This document shows, piece by piece, positions 13,901 to 26,400 of a stretch of DNA of 64,000 bases. A program made the translations under genes and the position numbers. How positions within the stretch are numbered: position 1 is the first letter of the stretch; each line of letters starts with the position of its first letter. The notes below the pieces were generated by a model. The model was not told the origin of the DNA, ran no database searches, and worked only from the letters and a program-made list of their open reading frames with translations. Source of the DNA: Temnothorax longispinosus (lineage: Eukaryota > Arthropoda > Insecta > Hymenoptera > Formicidae); assembly GCF_030848805.1 (NCBI RefSeq), contig NC_092366.1, positions 16,062,620-16,126,619 of the forward strand, written 5' to 3'.

Positions 13901-16900
13901 TGTATAACGCGAATTTATTGAGAAATTAAATTTAAATTATTTATTATTTATTTATCATCCGAGCCAGTTAAATTGTAATTATGTGGTAATTGAATCAATC
14001 AGTTACCATTAACTTCTATTTTATAATAAAATATGTTATTAACTAATAATTATTACCACATCACAAATAAAGTATATAAATTTATCTCTCGAACCGAATT
14101 TATCCTCGAAGGCCAGCCGTGTTGTATTGCAGTTAACATTAATATCATGCATCTAAGATTCAGAATTCTTAGAATTCGAGATCTTAGAATTCGTACTTTC
14201 CTCAAAATGTAAAATATTGTTTAAATATTACACTCTTGTGTTTATTAATACCTTCAGATTGTTTTAAATAAGTATTGAATATCTCTTACTATTAAATAAT
14301 CCGACAAAAATAAAGTTTAGTGAATGATCCACTATTTCACAATGTTTCTGATACATCTATCTCTGTTACGCGTCATGCACGCGTACTGTTTTCAGTCACG
14401 CGCGATATCATTGATCGCCATTAAACGACAAACGCGCAAGTCTTCGAGATTTATTTTAACATATATGTTCATGTTAATTTGTAATATCCAATAAAATTCA
14501 AATTCTCTGCGAAAACAACTATAGTAACTTTTTTTTATACTAGATAAACGTTTGGGGTATCGCGTATAGGAAATAAATACAGGAAGGAAATCCAGAACTC
14601 GTTTTCCCTCGATTTTTGGTTCGTCGATATATCGCGACAGGCCATTAATTCTGCAAAGGACATTTTCGTCGCGCAGTCATCGACGATGACCGACGTCCAG
14701 AGGGGGCATTAAATATACTGGACGCATCTGGACACAAAAAAAAACCTGCGATATTTGCACGCGGCCATTTATAACCGGCTAGTCCTGCCGCGCGGCTACT
14801 TAGCAGATATTTTACAGTGAAAAGGTACCCTGCGGGGGAACGAGTTCAAAAGTTCACGTGAAAAACAGCGTCAGGAAATTGCTAGGAAATGGCCGGGAGA
14901 GCGGATGGTCACCCTTTCGACGGTGGCTCGTCCCTGCGCCTTCGGTCCTTATAATAACCTAAACAGCTGGAAGAAAGGCCTTTAAAAGGCCAGCACGCGT
15001 CAGACTTAAAAAACGGTCGACGGCGGCCTCCACCCTCCACCTCCGCGGCGCGGCGTGGCGGAGGGCGGAGGGCGGCGGGGTGCAGAGGAAATTAAGACTT
15101 CTCCCTGCGCATCCCGCGCTCGAACGCCTCTGTTATCGCTTATTACTCGAGCCTTCGTACGCGTTTTTCGTCGTACGTGCGCAATCCCACGAATACCTAC
15201 GATTATTTACACAGCTGCAAATAATAGATGCATCAATTGAACGACAAAGATGTCATATATTTATTCTCAAATAATATAGAGTAGTCTCTACTAATGTGTT
15301 ACCGATATTAACGCATACGCAACGAAATATTACAAAATATGATTATTTATGAAAGAGCTTTATTAAATACTGCGTATGACTAAATACAACCGAGAGCGGC
15401 AGCCAGCCTTTTCCTCCTCTCCCGGCGTTGATTATCGTATGAATAAATTATTAGCGTAATACAATAGAGGATATAATTTATCTCAATGATAGTTCGACCG
15501 CATAAAACTACCATTGCTGTTTTAACGTTACATTATAATACGTTATGTAACATAGAAAGATTTCAAATATATCGGGACTTTGTCTCGGTCTAATAAAATT
15601 ATTTTTTTTATTTCTCAACTTTTTATTTTTTTCGTTAATTCTACTTGATTTTATTCTCAGTGTTAGTAACAAGAGAAAACAATCGATTTGCGTTATCTGA
15701 TTTCATCGATCGCGTAAACCTCAAAAGGCCGAAACCGGCGCGGCGCCGGCGGTGGGGATTCTCGCTGCTCCTTTATGTCGCACAGGGAATTCGGAAATAC
15801 GATTCGCCTAAGACAGTAAAGTACGAGATTACGCGAGACGCAATATAACTCGACCATGAGTTTGTTTTGCCGTTTCTGCCGGCTATTTCGCCGTAAGATC
15901 AATTTCTTTTATCGCAGATAAAGATTATTACCGCCTGGAGAAAGTCGGCTTATAATTCCACCTTCGAGCATTCGTCGTTCTTTATTTTGGAGTGCTTACG
16001 ACGTCGTGCGCAAGTTTCGTACTCAAAGTTGAATCACGTACGTTCGCGCGCGCGTCAGTCGTAAAAAAAAGATATTTCTCGAGCAAAGATAAAATTGTAT
16101 CATATACGACGCGAAATCTGCGGTAAAATAAATATTTACCTTGAGATAAATGCGCGAAGGAAGAAATGTCACGCTCTTCCTTTTTTCCGACATTTCCATT
16201 TCGTAAGAGAGACCGAGAGAGGCGTCGAGGGAAGGAATAAACCTGCGTCTGACTTTCCCCCGATTGCTACGTCGTCCGCGCGCATTTTATCCCCGCGGTC
16301 ATTCCGCCTTACCTCCCCGCGCGGTCGGGAAACGACGAGAAATCAATTTACAGTAAAACGCGGATGTCACGAAACGACTCCTGCACCGTCGCGTCGCCCG
16401 CCTTCGCGGAAAGGCGCGGAAAGGCGAGGATAACGCGCGGAAACGCGCGCGCGGCTGGCGGAAATAATACGAGTGTCAGGAGGAAAGCTTCGTTCCTTTT
16501 CTCGCCCGTTCTTTCCCACTCCCGCGAAACTTTACCGGCGTTCCTTCTCCCGGTGGCGGACCACCGCATATTTTCTCTGCTCCAACTTTTCGCGACCCGG
16601 CCCGAGAGAACGGCAGCCCTCCCGGCAGCTCTTCTCGCAATGTCAACCCTCCTCGCTGCGGAAGGATTCATATGTCGTGCGACGTTGTTGCGACAGACCG
16701 CGAGAATAAAGCGACGCCGTGCCCTCGATTTCACCTTTTTACAGCCAGAGAAATCCTCTTACACGCGGGGAGATAAAGAGCCGCGTAAACCATGGGCGTT
16801 CTTCCGCGGAGATTTGTTACGGCCGCGCTCGTCACTTCGATAATAGCGCGAGCTTCTGACATTAAATGACTTACGCCAACGCGAACATGCTCCGCAATAA

Positions 16901-16969
16901 AGACGATTCAATCTTAGAGAATGCCTGGCAAAAAATTGCCTGCGTCCTTATTTTACATGAATGAATCTA
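10944..16969. other. Gene-free interval before the peptide array
   Basis: The interval mixes AT-rich stretches (11.7-12.2, 12.5-12.8 and 13.5-14.6 kb) with CpG-rich ones (11.0-11.5 and 16.0-16.9 kb). The longest open frame, about 160 codons near 16.36-16.84 kb, is a GC-rich sequence open in several frames and carries no motif. No RNA gene was recognised. Confidence 0.45.
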
Positions 16970-17381
16970 GAAAGTATTTCACAGGTTTTTTTATTTGTAT
17001 AATATTGTTAAGTTTTAGAAAAAAGCACGCTGTGGCTGGTTGTCACGATATCGAATATACGGATAAATGAAGAAACGACGAAATTATACACCGCGATGCT
17101 ATCATGAGGAAAGTTTTCGTTATCGTGATATTGTTTCTGCGGGGGGGTTTATAATTTTTCCCACTTTTTTTCAAGATCTACGAACATAGATCTTTACGTA
17201 ATGTGTTGACTATGATTTGCGCAATTGATGAAGCCTGATAAACGATAATAGATATCAGCGACGGGCATAAACAGATGTAGACTTATAAAAACTTTCAAGG
17301 TGCACTACACACCCACATACTTAAAGAGATTATATTTCTATATTTCTACTCATTCTATATTTATACTCACCAATGATTTTG

Positions 17382-17551
17382 TATATAAGCTGACCGATCA
17401 CCGAATTGATTCAGTTTGAATTTCACTGAGCTGACTACAGGTGAGGATACGAAAGCTTCATCTCTATATAGTTTAAAAGTATTTTTCTACTTTCTCCATA
17501 ATTCTCCATATACTTTATAAAACAGGAAATTTCTCAAGCAATTAATCAAAA
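17382..17551 (+). promoter_or_regulatory. M1 promoter, non-coding exon and 5' UTR intron
   Basis: TATATAAG lies at 17382-17389. A leader exon ends ..GACTACAG at 17440 with donor GTGAGG, and the acceptor AAAACAG ends at 17525. The same arrangement, nearly base for base, precedes M2, M3 and M4, which supports its function. Confidence 0.75.
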
Positions 17552-18391
17552 ATGGGAAAATTCATCGTGCTTCTTTGCTTTACGCTTCTCGCAATAACTT
17601 TGGTCATTGCGGACTGCAAACTGCCCGGGCATCCCGTAAGTACCATTGCATGATATTATGTTTTAAACTGTAATATGTGTGTATCTCCACATTTTTTTAT
17701 TAATTCATATATTTGTTTTGTGAAAACCATAATATAACTTAATATATAGTATACTTTTTAAAAATATGATGAATTCTATATGTAATTTATAGACATGACA
17801 TAAATTGAAAATTTAACAAATGTAGTGAGATTTTTATACTTGATTGTTATTTATATATTATATATTTATGTATATGTAGATACATATGTATATGTATATA
17901 TATATACCGGGTGTCTCAAACCACCCGTATCACCCGATTTATTCGTAAACGCAACATTTTAGAGAAAAATGTTCCAGACCAAAGTTGTATGGTTTCAAGG
18001 GGTACATAAGATGGTGTCATTAGTTTTACCTTAAATAGTTGCTTGAAGGTCACGTAAAGGTCACCTTCAATTTTTTAAATAGAACTACCTACTTTTTATT
18101 GCATATTCTTGTAGCTTATCTTGAGGGCTTTCCAAAACACTATAAGAAAGTATTTTTTCATTAAGAACTTTTGGAATTATAAAGCTTGAAAGTTCTAGTA
18201 TTTTGACATAAAATACAAAATATCTTGTAAAACATCAAGTTTTCGGTAATGTTACCTTAATACTTTTATGCACAGAATAATGAGACGAATCAATTGATAT
18301 GAAAAAAAGACATAGTTGCTTTTAAGAAAAAATATGTAATTTGCAACACGCATCTGCATACTTTTTCTTATACATATCTTATACATATCTT

Positions 18392-18422
<31 letters not shown>

Positions 18423-18927
18423 TACATAATATTTTAATCCGGTGTATTAAACATGTTTTCTGTATGTAAGAAACACGTTTCGTCTCTTTCCTTCAAGTTA
18501 TACACAATTAAGCAGAATAAAAAAAGAGTAAAATATATTGCTGTATAAAGTGTCACATTTTGAATGTTTTAAGTAGTGAGTAATGATAAGATTTGAGTGT
18601 TGATTACAGGAAACAATTTTATAAATGTGTGGATAATAACGATTAAGTCAGAAGTGACGAAAGTGCATTGAGCTTAAGTTTAAATAATTAAGTTATGTAA
18701 TACGAAAGACATCGTGCAAGATAATAATCTCGCGTAATCTTTTTCAGTGCCACAAGGACTTTGAATGTTGCCCGGAATATATCTGCAATCGATGGGCTAA
18801 AATTTGCACCATCCGGACCAGAGGACCCGGAGGCCCAGCAGACGCAGGAGTCGAAGAATGGCCACAAGACACAAACACAAACACACACACACACACCCAC
18901 ACACATACACACACACACACAAAATGA
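17552..18927 (+). CDS. M1: secreted cystine-knot peptide with Thr/His-repeat tail
   Basis: Coding exons are 17552-17635 (28 codons) and 18748-18927 (60 codons with stop), joined in phase 0, giving 87 residues. Residues 1-20 form a signal peptide. Cysteines at 22, 29, 35, 36, 41 and 48 give C-X6-C-X5-CC-X4-C-X6-C. A Gly/Pro-rich linker follows, then a Thr-Asn/Thr-His dipeptide tail made by an in-exon CA microsatellite. That 55 bp insertion (about 18868-18922) is not a multiple of three, so the ancestral ending EPAPAQ, kept in M3, is out of frame and translation stops at TGA 18925-18927. An extracellular ion-channel modulator or defence peptide is the family expectation, not something shown here. 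Confidence 0.8.
17906..18369. mobile_element. Insertion in the M1 intron, unclassified
   Basis: About 460 bp starting ACCGGGTGTCTCAAACC is present in M1 and absent from the matching introns of M2, M3 and M4. On the right it runs into a short (CTTATACATAT)n tail and TA repeats. It has no inverted termini and no ORF. It may be the end of a retroelement; the class is unknown. Confidence 0.6.
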
Positions 18928-19983
18928 ACCTGCCCCTGCCCAATAAATCATAAATGATAGCTCGACCTGGACTTTGTTGCGTAGAACTGATTTAATCTTG
19001 ATTGATTTAAAAATATGTAAAAATTTACACAATAATTGGAAATATACACTTGCTTAGTCATTACCCAGCAATATACTCTTTATGTCTCAATGACTAAGAA
19101 CCCTTCTTCACATTATCAACCAAATTGAAGTCGATTTGTTGAACAGCAAAAATAATTCATTTCATATGATATTTTTATAAAAATAAGAACGTACTCTGGT
19201 ATTTCATATTAAAAACAAGTATACATATATATGACGTAAATTATAAAATAAACAACCACGATAATCAACCCATGTAATAAATAAATAAAAATATATATAA
19301 TAATATTAAATTACAATGTCTTTAGTCTTGTTACTTAAATTATATAATATAGTGACTGTAATTTGCTGCGAGATAAATTTCCTTTTTAGTTTCCGCTGGA
19401 ATATGCAACTGTTGCAATTGAATAATGTATGTTTGCTTAAAATATTTAGCAATAATTCATCTTATCTTGAATAGCCAGGCGATATTTGATTAGAATCAAA
19501 AGACAATTAAATTTGAAACGGTATTAAAAAGCGGTGTTATTAAACATTTATTATTAAAAATTATTGTATTTTAAAAATAATAACTTTTACTTTTTTAACA
19601 AAAACTTTTTCACAATTATAATAGTTAATATCTATATACTGATCATCCTAAATTTCTCTAACAAACCCTCTGATAAATTCCTTTAATAAATCCACTATAA
19701 GAGATTTATTTACAATAAAAATCTTTTATAGTTGATACAATTTCTTTAATGCAGTTGTTTAATAATGAAATAGAATTGTAATAATGTGACAAAATTATTT
19801 ATACAATTGCGTTTGATTATTATATTATGTAATTTAATCCTATTTAATATACTGAATATTGCAAAAGATTCTAACGTAGGTACACAAAATGCAAAATACT
19901 CCGATCTGCAAATACGGAACTGCAATAAATGTACTTCTTACGGTTGTAATTGATAATTTGGATTAAAAAGACGAGAACTTTGT
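18928..19983. other. M1-K1 spacer, duplicated
   Basis: This AT-rich 3' flank of M1 and upstream flank of K1 has close counterparts at about 35327-36370 and in module 4 around 39400-40830. No gene is seen. Its conservation between modules reflects recent duplication. Confidence 0.7.
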
Positions 19984-20018
19984 GCCAACCACTGCCAAGG
20001 GAACGGGCTTGGAAAAAT

Positions 20019-20057
<39 letters not shown>

Positions 20058-20340
20058 TGGCACTGTAAGGAGACATGAGAGGTGTAGCATAAGGGGGAGA
20101 TGGCAACATCGCCGATGAAATACTACTACTTTCATCGTTTCCTTATTTACTCGGTTAGGCGGAGCGCGTGCCCCGAGGGCTTCATGCCCCGGCGGTGCAA
20201 TTTTAGAGCCAAGCGTGTCAGAGTGGCGTTAGGCCTCGCGGCCGATCGCCGTTAATACTCCCGCGTGATCCGATTCGAGGACACTGCCAGGCGGGGAGTT
20301 TGACTGGGGCAGTACATCTGTCAAAGAATAACGCAGTCTG
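19984..20340 (+). rRNA. Fragment of 28S ribosomal RNA inserted upstream of K1
   Basis: The segment carries hallmark large-subunit rRNA blocks in order: CCAAGGGAACGGGCTTGG, GCGGGGAAAGAAGACCCTGT, TGAGCTTGACTCTAGTCTGG, GACATGAGAGGTGTAG, a variable expansion region, then GGCGGGGAGTTTGACTGGGG and AGTACATCTGTCAAAGAATA. It ends within AACGCAG at about 20336. K2's upstream region reads straight through this point without it, so it is an insertion. It is far too short to be a working rRNA gene. Sense strand is +. Confidence 0.93.
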
Positions 20341-20431
20341 CGTCTTTGAAAACAAATATTTTCTTTCATATAGCAGATGACGTAAGCAGTACATTTCCGA
20401 TATTTTCGCTTTACATAAGTGCGATACAAAC

Positions 20432-20773
20432 TATAAATACTCTTCAAAGATAAAAAATTCGTCAGTTACGATCACATCGTACGATTTGTGTAACCAACTC
20501 ACTTTCCAAGAACAATTCTTAATAGGTAAGTTCTTAAATTCATCAAATTTTTTAAAAATAAAGGTTGAGAGTCGAAATTAATAATCAACTATTTCTATAA
20601 AACTATCTGTATTGTGTTAATAATAAAATATTTCTTATTTTATTAATTTCGTCATTTAAAACATATATTTAAATTTATTATGGTGATTTTTATAGCAATA
20701 TTATCAAATTATTGTATCGCATGTCCGTTGTAGATATTATATATAAGAAATAATTACAGAAAATATTGGCAAG
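20432..20773 (+). promoter_or_regulatory. K1 promoter, non-coding exon and 5' UTR intron
   Basis: TATAAATA lies at 20432-20439, about 90 bp after the rRNA fragment. The leader exon ends AATAG at 20525 with donor GTAAG, and the acceptor ATTACAG ends at 20759, 14 nt before the ATG. The K2 locus matches closely. Confidence 0.7.
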
Positions 20774-21913
20774 ATGAAGTTCGTTATTTTCACCATTTTC
20801 ATTATGATTGCTATGGCTATGGCCTTGCATTATAGTGAAGGATCTTATGCGAGTTGTGTGTCATCCTGCTCTTCTTCCTGCTCTTCTTCCTTCGCCACCC
20901 TGTATGTATTTTGATTGCATTTATATATACAAGAGACAATCATTTTTATAGTAATGATTATAGACGAAAAAAGGGCACGAACACGATAACTAGGGCCTCT
21001 TGATTTGACTGTGGTTTCTGGTAGTATTTTTTACGCTGAACAAAAAAATTTTATAGGTCTTATAGGACATAGAAAACCTTAAGCAGTAAAATTCAAGCAG
21101 TAAGCAAATCAGCCAATCACAGTCAAGAACTTAGGGCACAGCCCTAAGCGGTAGCGAATCCATACTGTTGATTTCTTACTGCTTCAGTTTTACTGCTTAA
21201 GTTTTTCTATGTGCCAAGGCCCTAACTGCTTTAGTTTTCGAGATATGCAGTATTAAAGCTCAAAATAAATATAATGTAAATTTAAATAATACTTCAATTG
21301 TGTGTGTATAAACAGTACACACGTAAGCGAGGGAGGGGCTACCGCACCTCCACCGAAAGCAGGGGGGAGGTGGGGGTGAACCTCGGTTCACGTAAAAAGT
21401 GTATGCATGAACTTTTCATGCTTAGAAAATTAATATAAATTTTTAAATAATACTTCAATTGTGTGTGTATAAACAGTACACACGTAAGCGAGGGAGGAAC
21501 TACCGCACCTCCCCCGAAAGCAGAGGGGAGGTGGGGTGAACCTCGGTTCGCGTGAAAAGTGTATATTGTCAACGTCACCTTCCTAAGTGAGGGTGTCACT
21601 TTTATGCATAATTACCAATTTAAAAAAGTCAAGATTTATATTATATTTATTTTGAGCTTTAATACTGCATATCTCAAAAACTAAAGCAGTTAGCCTTATA
21701 AGACTTATATAATTTTTTGTTCAGCGTAAAAAATACTACCAAAAACCAGTCAAATCAAGGGGCTCTAGTTATCGTGTTCTCCCCGAAAAGAGAATGAGAG
21801 AAATTAAATTAGAATTAAGAAATAATAAATTTGTTTCATATTCTACGTATAATTCGTATAAATTTATTATATGTATTAAAATAAAGAGACCAGATGCTAT
21901 TTTAAATCTGGGT

Positions 21914-21954
<41 letters not shown>

Positions 21955-22153
21955 CAATATTAACTAATGTTAATTTTTAATATTGAAACATCTCTAATTA
22001 TTATATCATAAATATTTTAGTGTAGACAAACAAGTGAGTGCTGTCGCAATCTGGAATGGCAAAAACATGCTAACATATGTGTGCAACAATACCCAAGGTC
22101 TAGAGGAGATACAAGACCTCGTGAACGACAAATGCCATACTAATAAGAATTGA
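20774..22153 (+). pseudogene. K1: frameshifted cystine-knot peptide gene
   Basis: Exon 1 (20774-20901) starts with the K-type signal peptide MKFVIFTIFIMIAMAMA. It then has a TCCTGCTCTTCT duplication coding a Ser/Cys-rich run, and it ends in phase 2, whereas K2 ends in phase 0. Exon 2 (from 22021) keeps the ICK sequence, but splicing from this donor enters it in another frame, which is open to TGA at 22151-22153. In the ancestral frame cysteine 5 has also become Trp (TGT to TGG), and the stop would be 22141-22143. The ordinary product is therefore broken. A read-through product of about 87 residues with a changed C-terminal half is possible but unproven. Confidence 0.7.
20973..21784. mobile_element. 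Inverted-repeat transposon in the K1 intron
   Basis: About 812 bp is absent from the matching K2 intron. The ends are inverted repeats of more than 60 bp: GAACACGATAACTAG on the left and CTAGTTATCGTGTTC on the right, both continuing through TTTTTTACGCTGAACA or its complement. The flanks suggest a GAAAA target duplication. Inside, a segment of about 110 bp with TACCGCACCTCC occurs twice, near 21286-21400 and 21447-21565. No transposase is present. Confidence 0.8.
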
Positions 22154-22872
22154 TATTTATTTATATCTGACTACGACACTACTTTTCTTTCATATATATA
22201 TGTGTAAAAAAGAAAAGTTTCTATATTATATGTAACCTTAAATAAAGACATTCACAGGAGCTATCAATATTCTTTGTCTTATTTAATAACAATTAACACT
22301 ATATATAGGTAGTAAACATTTAAAGAAAAATATGCTTAATAATATAAAAAAAATTTTAATATCAATACATTTAATTTTTTATAATTTGCCACTGCATATA
22401 TGTAGAATTATTTATTTACTTATTAATGATTATGGCATATAATGATTATTTAATTCGAGATCTAGCGTATCATGATTGTAACGATGTATTATAATATTTC
22501 TTTCTTGATTGCATTTATTTTGTAAATGTTTATAACATACGTATAAAATCTCGTGTAAATAGTAACTCGACAGAATTTAAAAAAGCAAAATTTTCTTACT
22601 AATTTGATTAAGCAGAATGCGACAATATCGTTCTGAAATATGTAGTTAAGAAAATCTAGTTTAGAACGTATTTTTTAGTTTTAATTATAAATTATAATTA
22701 TAAATTATTATAAACTTTGCAAGAAATTTAAATATATAGGCAAAATAAAGTAATACGATAATTAATAATTATTAATTTAAAATTGTTTTAGATCTATTTC
22801 AAAATGACTGCAATGCATTTAATATATTTTTAGTTTTAGAATTAACCGCTTTTAATATCTATATATTTAAAT
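22154..22872. other. K1 3' flank, duplicated
   Basis: AATAAA at about 22240 may be the K1 polyadenylation signal. The remaining AT-rich sequence recurs after K2 (about 37344-38090), after the LINE in module 2 (33490-33985) and in module 4 (40870-41600). Confidence 0.65.
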
Positions 22873-24363
22873 TTAGAAAGTATTTTGCAGGTTTTTTTTA
22901 TCTGTATTGTTGAGTTTTAGAAAAAAGCATGCGCTAACAAAAAAAATAACATATGTCAATTTACAATTTAAGTGCGACGCACGAGCATCGTTGTTGCATT
23001 GTTTGTTATATCGATATATACACGCGCGACGATAAATAAATAGCGCGAGCCTGAGTATCTTTATCAGAAACTCCAAAATCGATTAGGCAAAACCTATAAT
23101 TAAACGTATGTTTTCTCTCGTTACAAAATTATGACTGATGAATTCTGATTTCTTTATAAACGTCTGTAAATGTGTATGTATTTTTCGTCACGCAAACAAC
23201 TGTGAAGAAACGTTCGTGAAAAAATAAAGTGTTCAATAAAATAACGTAAAACGATCGTACTTACGTTCTTATTTAACACTTTGTTCGCTGTAAAATCTAA
23301 CTGATCGATTCTCAAGATTTATTACTATTCTAACGTGAAACCGCGCAACGTAATGCAACTTTAATGAGAAATATACAGCAATCTGTAGTATGAGTAACTC
23401 TAAATATGAAGATAACGCAATGGGTCGCTTGTGCATTTCGCTTTTCTTATGATATTTTTTTAACGACAAAAAAGAATGTTCTGTTGTTGCGCATATCTTC
23501 CCGATATAAAGGAGCTACCGCTCGGAGTTTATTTCACGGCAATCTCTTGCCTGTTTTACGGCTAACACGTCACGACGTGCGTGGCGAAGCTGAAAAACCA
23601 AGCCGTGGGGCAGTGGAGAGCGGACGAAGCATCTTGCCAAACGAAGGGAGACTTTATGATACTCTTCTCAACGCTTTCTCACTGTTACTTTTTACGGGTC
23701 ATCACTTTTTTCAGCGTTGCAGATTTGATTCGTAGAGCCCATTCGAGGGCATGTCGTTTGGATTGCAGGCAAATTTTCGTGATCGCGATTTCTTTGAACT
23801 CCTCCGAGACTATAACTGGAGAAGCTTTAAAGCTCCCACTGAATGTCCTCGAGAGAATGTCCAACACGATTTAACACTACTATATAATAATAAAATATTC
23901 TAATCTAAAAAAAGTTAATGTAACAAGGTAAAATATAATTTAATACATATCATGATTTTTTTAAACATTAGATAATAATTTGTTAATTCTGTCCGTTGGA
24001 AGGATATCTTAATTATCATCTTCATATTTTTTCTATTTCTTTATTAGTATTATTATTTATCCTTCATCGTAAATGCAATCTATGTAGCAAAAAAGTCTGT
24101 AACGTTATAATTATAAATAATAGAATCGCGATATTCGTACAAAAATGAATACAATTTATCAATAATCATGCACTTCAATGCAAGCGCATCTATGTAAGAT
24201 ACGCAAGCGATTAATACATCTCTATTATAGTATAGGTACTATACATTGATCGCGCATGCATTGCGCGAGATAACGTTCGTACTGTAACGAGAATTGGGGA
24301 TTGTCGTAAAACAGCGTCTAGCCATAGTAGAGACATAGTTTTAGCTAATTCGCGAGAAGACGT

Positions 24364-24422
<59 letters not shown>

Positions 24423-26250
24423 CATCTCGCTTTGCCTCGCGTCTCTATCTATCTGTCGAAATCGTCTCCACTTTGCTTCCGAAGCGGTTCCGCGTAGCGG
24501 CGGCCACCCGGACGGTCAGCGTGGACCCTACTGCGCGTAAATCACGGCACTGCCGCAGATCCAATTATCAAATTGTCCGGCACTTCAGCCTAGAGAGACT
24601 CCGCTCTCCGTTTCGACCGTGGCTGGTGGAAGCGACGACGCCGGGCGACGTTTACGCCGAAGAACGCGAATGAGACGACTGGAAGGCCGGAGTCCGCTAA
24701 CTAAGGGAGCGATAGATCCTACAGAGCAAAACCACGAAAGACGGGGACGACGACGTTAGCGGCGAAGATTTATCGCTTAAGTGACTCTATCGAGGCGAGA
24801 CCTCGTGCATGTCGAGAAAGACAGAGACAGAGAGAGAGAGAGGGTCGGAGAGGAAAGAGAAGAAAATATTTTTTTTACTATATAAATCAATTATTCGATA
24901 AGGTTCGAGAGCATTTTATGCAGATCAATATTCATATACTTCACTAGATAATAACGAATTAAACGATAGCCTCCAACACGAACAAATGTATCTATTGAAT
25001 TCCAATATCGCTCCAGAATGATCAAAACAAAAGAGCTATCGGAAAATTTTGATAGTTTAAGTAATTATTTCAACCGCGCGAGACAGATAACGAAAATTGC
25101 TTATTGAGCGTCCCTTATATCTTTCATTGAGATTAACTTTTCGCGGTTGAATGTCTCCTAATCGCATTTTTTACTTACATAGTTTTACTAAACAATAATT
25201 CGTTGTCGCATAGAAATATGTAAAACAATATAAATATCTGTCAAGTAATGTTTATGAATATTTTGTTTTTAGTTGGAAGTTTTAATTTGACAGCTTTAGA
25301 TTAATAAAAATATTGTTTTGGTTGTATTCGAATTGATGAATTGATGTAATCGCGTAACAATTACATCGCGTCCAATAAACTAGCTGTTACATCTTGCAAC
25401 AAGCAACTCTGGTAAATTATCGATTTTATGTAGACGTCGAGAATAATCGATCGTGTAAGGCTTTGAAATAATATATTAAAATTATAACTTTTATATCTTT
25501 TTCTAGCAGGTTATATAGAGTTTATCATAACATTTAGTAATTAACTTTGGTCACTGATTAATGAGCAATTAGCGATAAATTCAGGTTATTTGGAAATCTA
25601 TTGTCATGTCGGCAAAAGTAATTATTCATATGTGGTGTTGAACTGCAATTTTGTATATTATATTTACTCATATTTTTCTAATATAATAATTCATAAAAAT
25701 ATATATATATCTCTCTCTTTACTATAATTATAAAATAATATTGAAATAATTCGTTCTTCTTATTGATTTCGACAGTCAACATTTTCAGCTATTAAACGTG
25801 GTGGGATAGCTGTTGTTTTTATCCGAGACATTTACGGTAATTTCATAACGAGCTTAATGGTTTCTTAGGGGTTGAGCCGTCGCGTGTAACGGAAAGGAGT
25901 GGTTAGCTCGGAAGTGTAAGTCGGAAGTGCGTGTAGATGTTGCACTGTGTTAAGGAAAGGGTGTACAAATGTACACACTCTCTGCACGCAAGACTAATTC
26001 AGATATCAGCCTGGAAGCGAAGGTAATTCATTCACCACGTCTAAAACACGACAATTCTATTATGATCGTTCTATTATCAGAATTGACGTAGAAGTCATAA
26101 CGGAAATATACTGACCTGATAATAGCGTATGTGTCTCTCACGTGTGTGTCTCTCAATTTTTGAGACAGATAGAAATTAATTCATTTAGACGTGAAATACG
26201 ACAATCTAATTAAGAACATCGCTTCTTAATTATATATATATACATATATT
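22873..26250. other. Unique spacer between modules 1 and 2, left part
   Basis: This part of the array is unlike the modules. A (TC)n microsatellite fills 24366-24422 and is followed by a CpG-rich patch to about 24.85 kb that could be a promoter or leader exon of an unseen gene. Open frames through the microsatellite (LSLSLS) are artefacts. No coding exon can be supported. Confidence 0.45.
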
Positions 26251-26357
26251 CCAAAGAGTTCTGTTTTGATGAGATTGATCACTCGTATACCCATACATTG
26301 TGATTATAAGCCTAAAACAGGCCTTTTTTCAATCGTAAACATGAAAAAAAACATCAG

Positions 26358-26400
<43 letters not shown>

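Larger units (their letters stand above)
16970..22872 (+). repeat. Duplicated module 1 (M1 + K1)
   Basis: The left edge, near 16970, resembles sequence at the module end near 22875, and the block GCTGTGGCTGGTTGTCACGA recurs at 29047. The unit holds an M-type gene and then a K-type gene with their promoters and 3' flanks, and aligns with module 3 (33986 to about 38090). Relative to the other modules it carries extra insertions at about 17906-18369, 18868-18922, 19984-20340 and 20973-21784. Confidence 0.85.

Noticed and set aside
16364..16843. 159-codon frame and overlapping minus-strand frame
   Set aside because: CpG-rich DNA open on both strands; no motif.
18761..18946. Frame through M1 exon 2 ending NEPAPAQ
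   Set aside because: It is in a different frame from the signal exon and cysteines; the true M1 frame ends at 18927.
24362..24673. Frame beginning with a Leu-Ser repeat
   Set aside because: Translation of a TC microsatellite.
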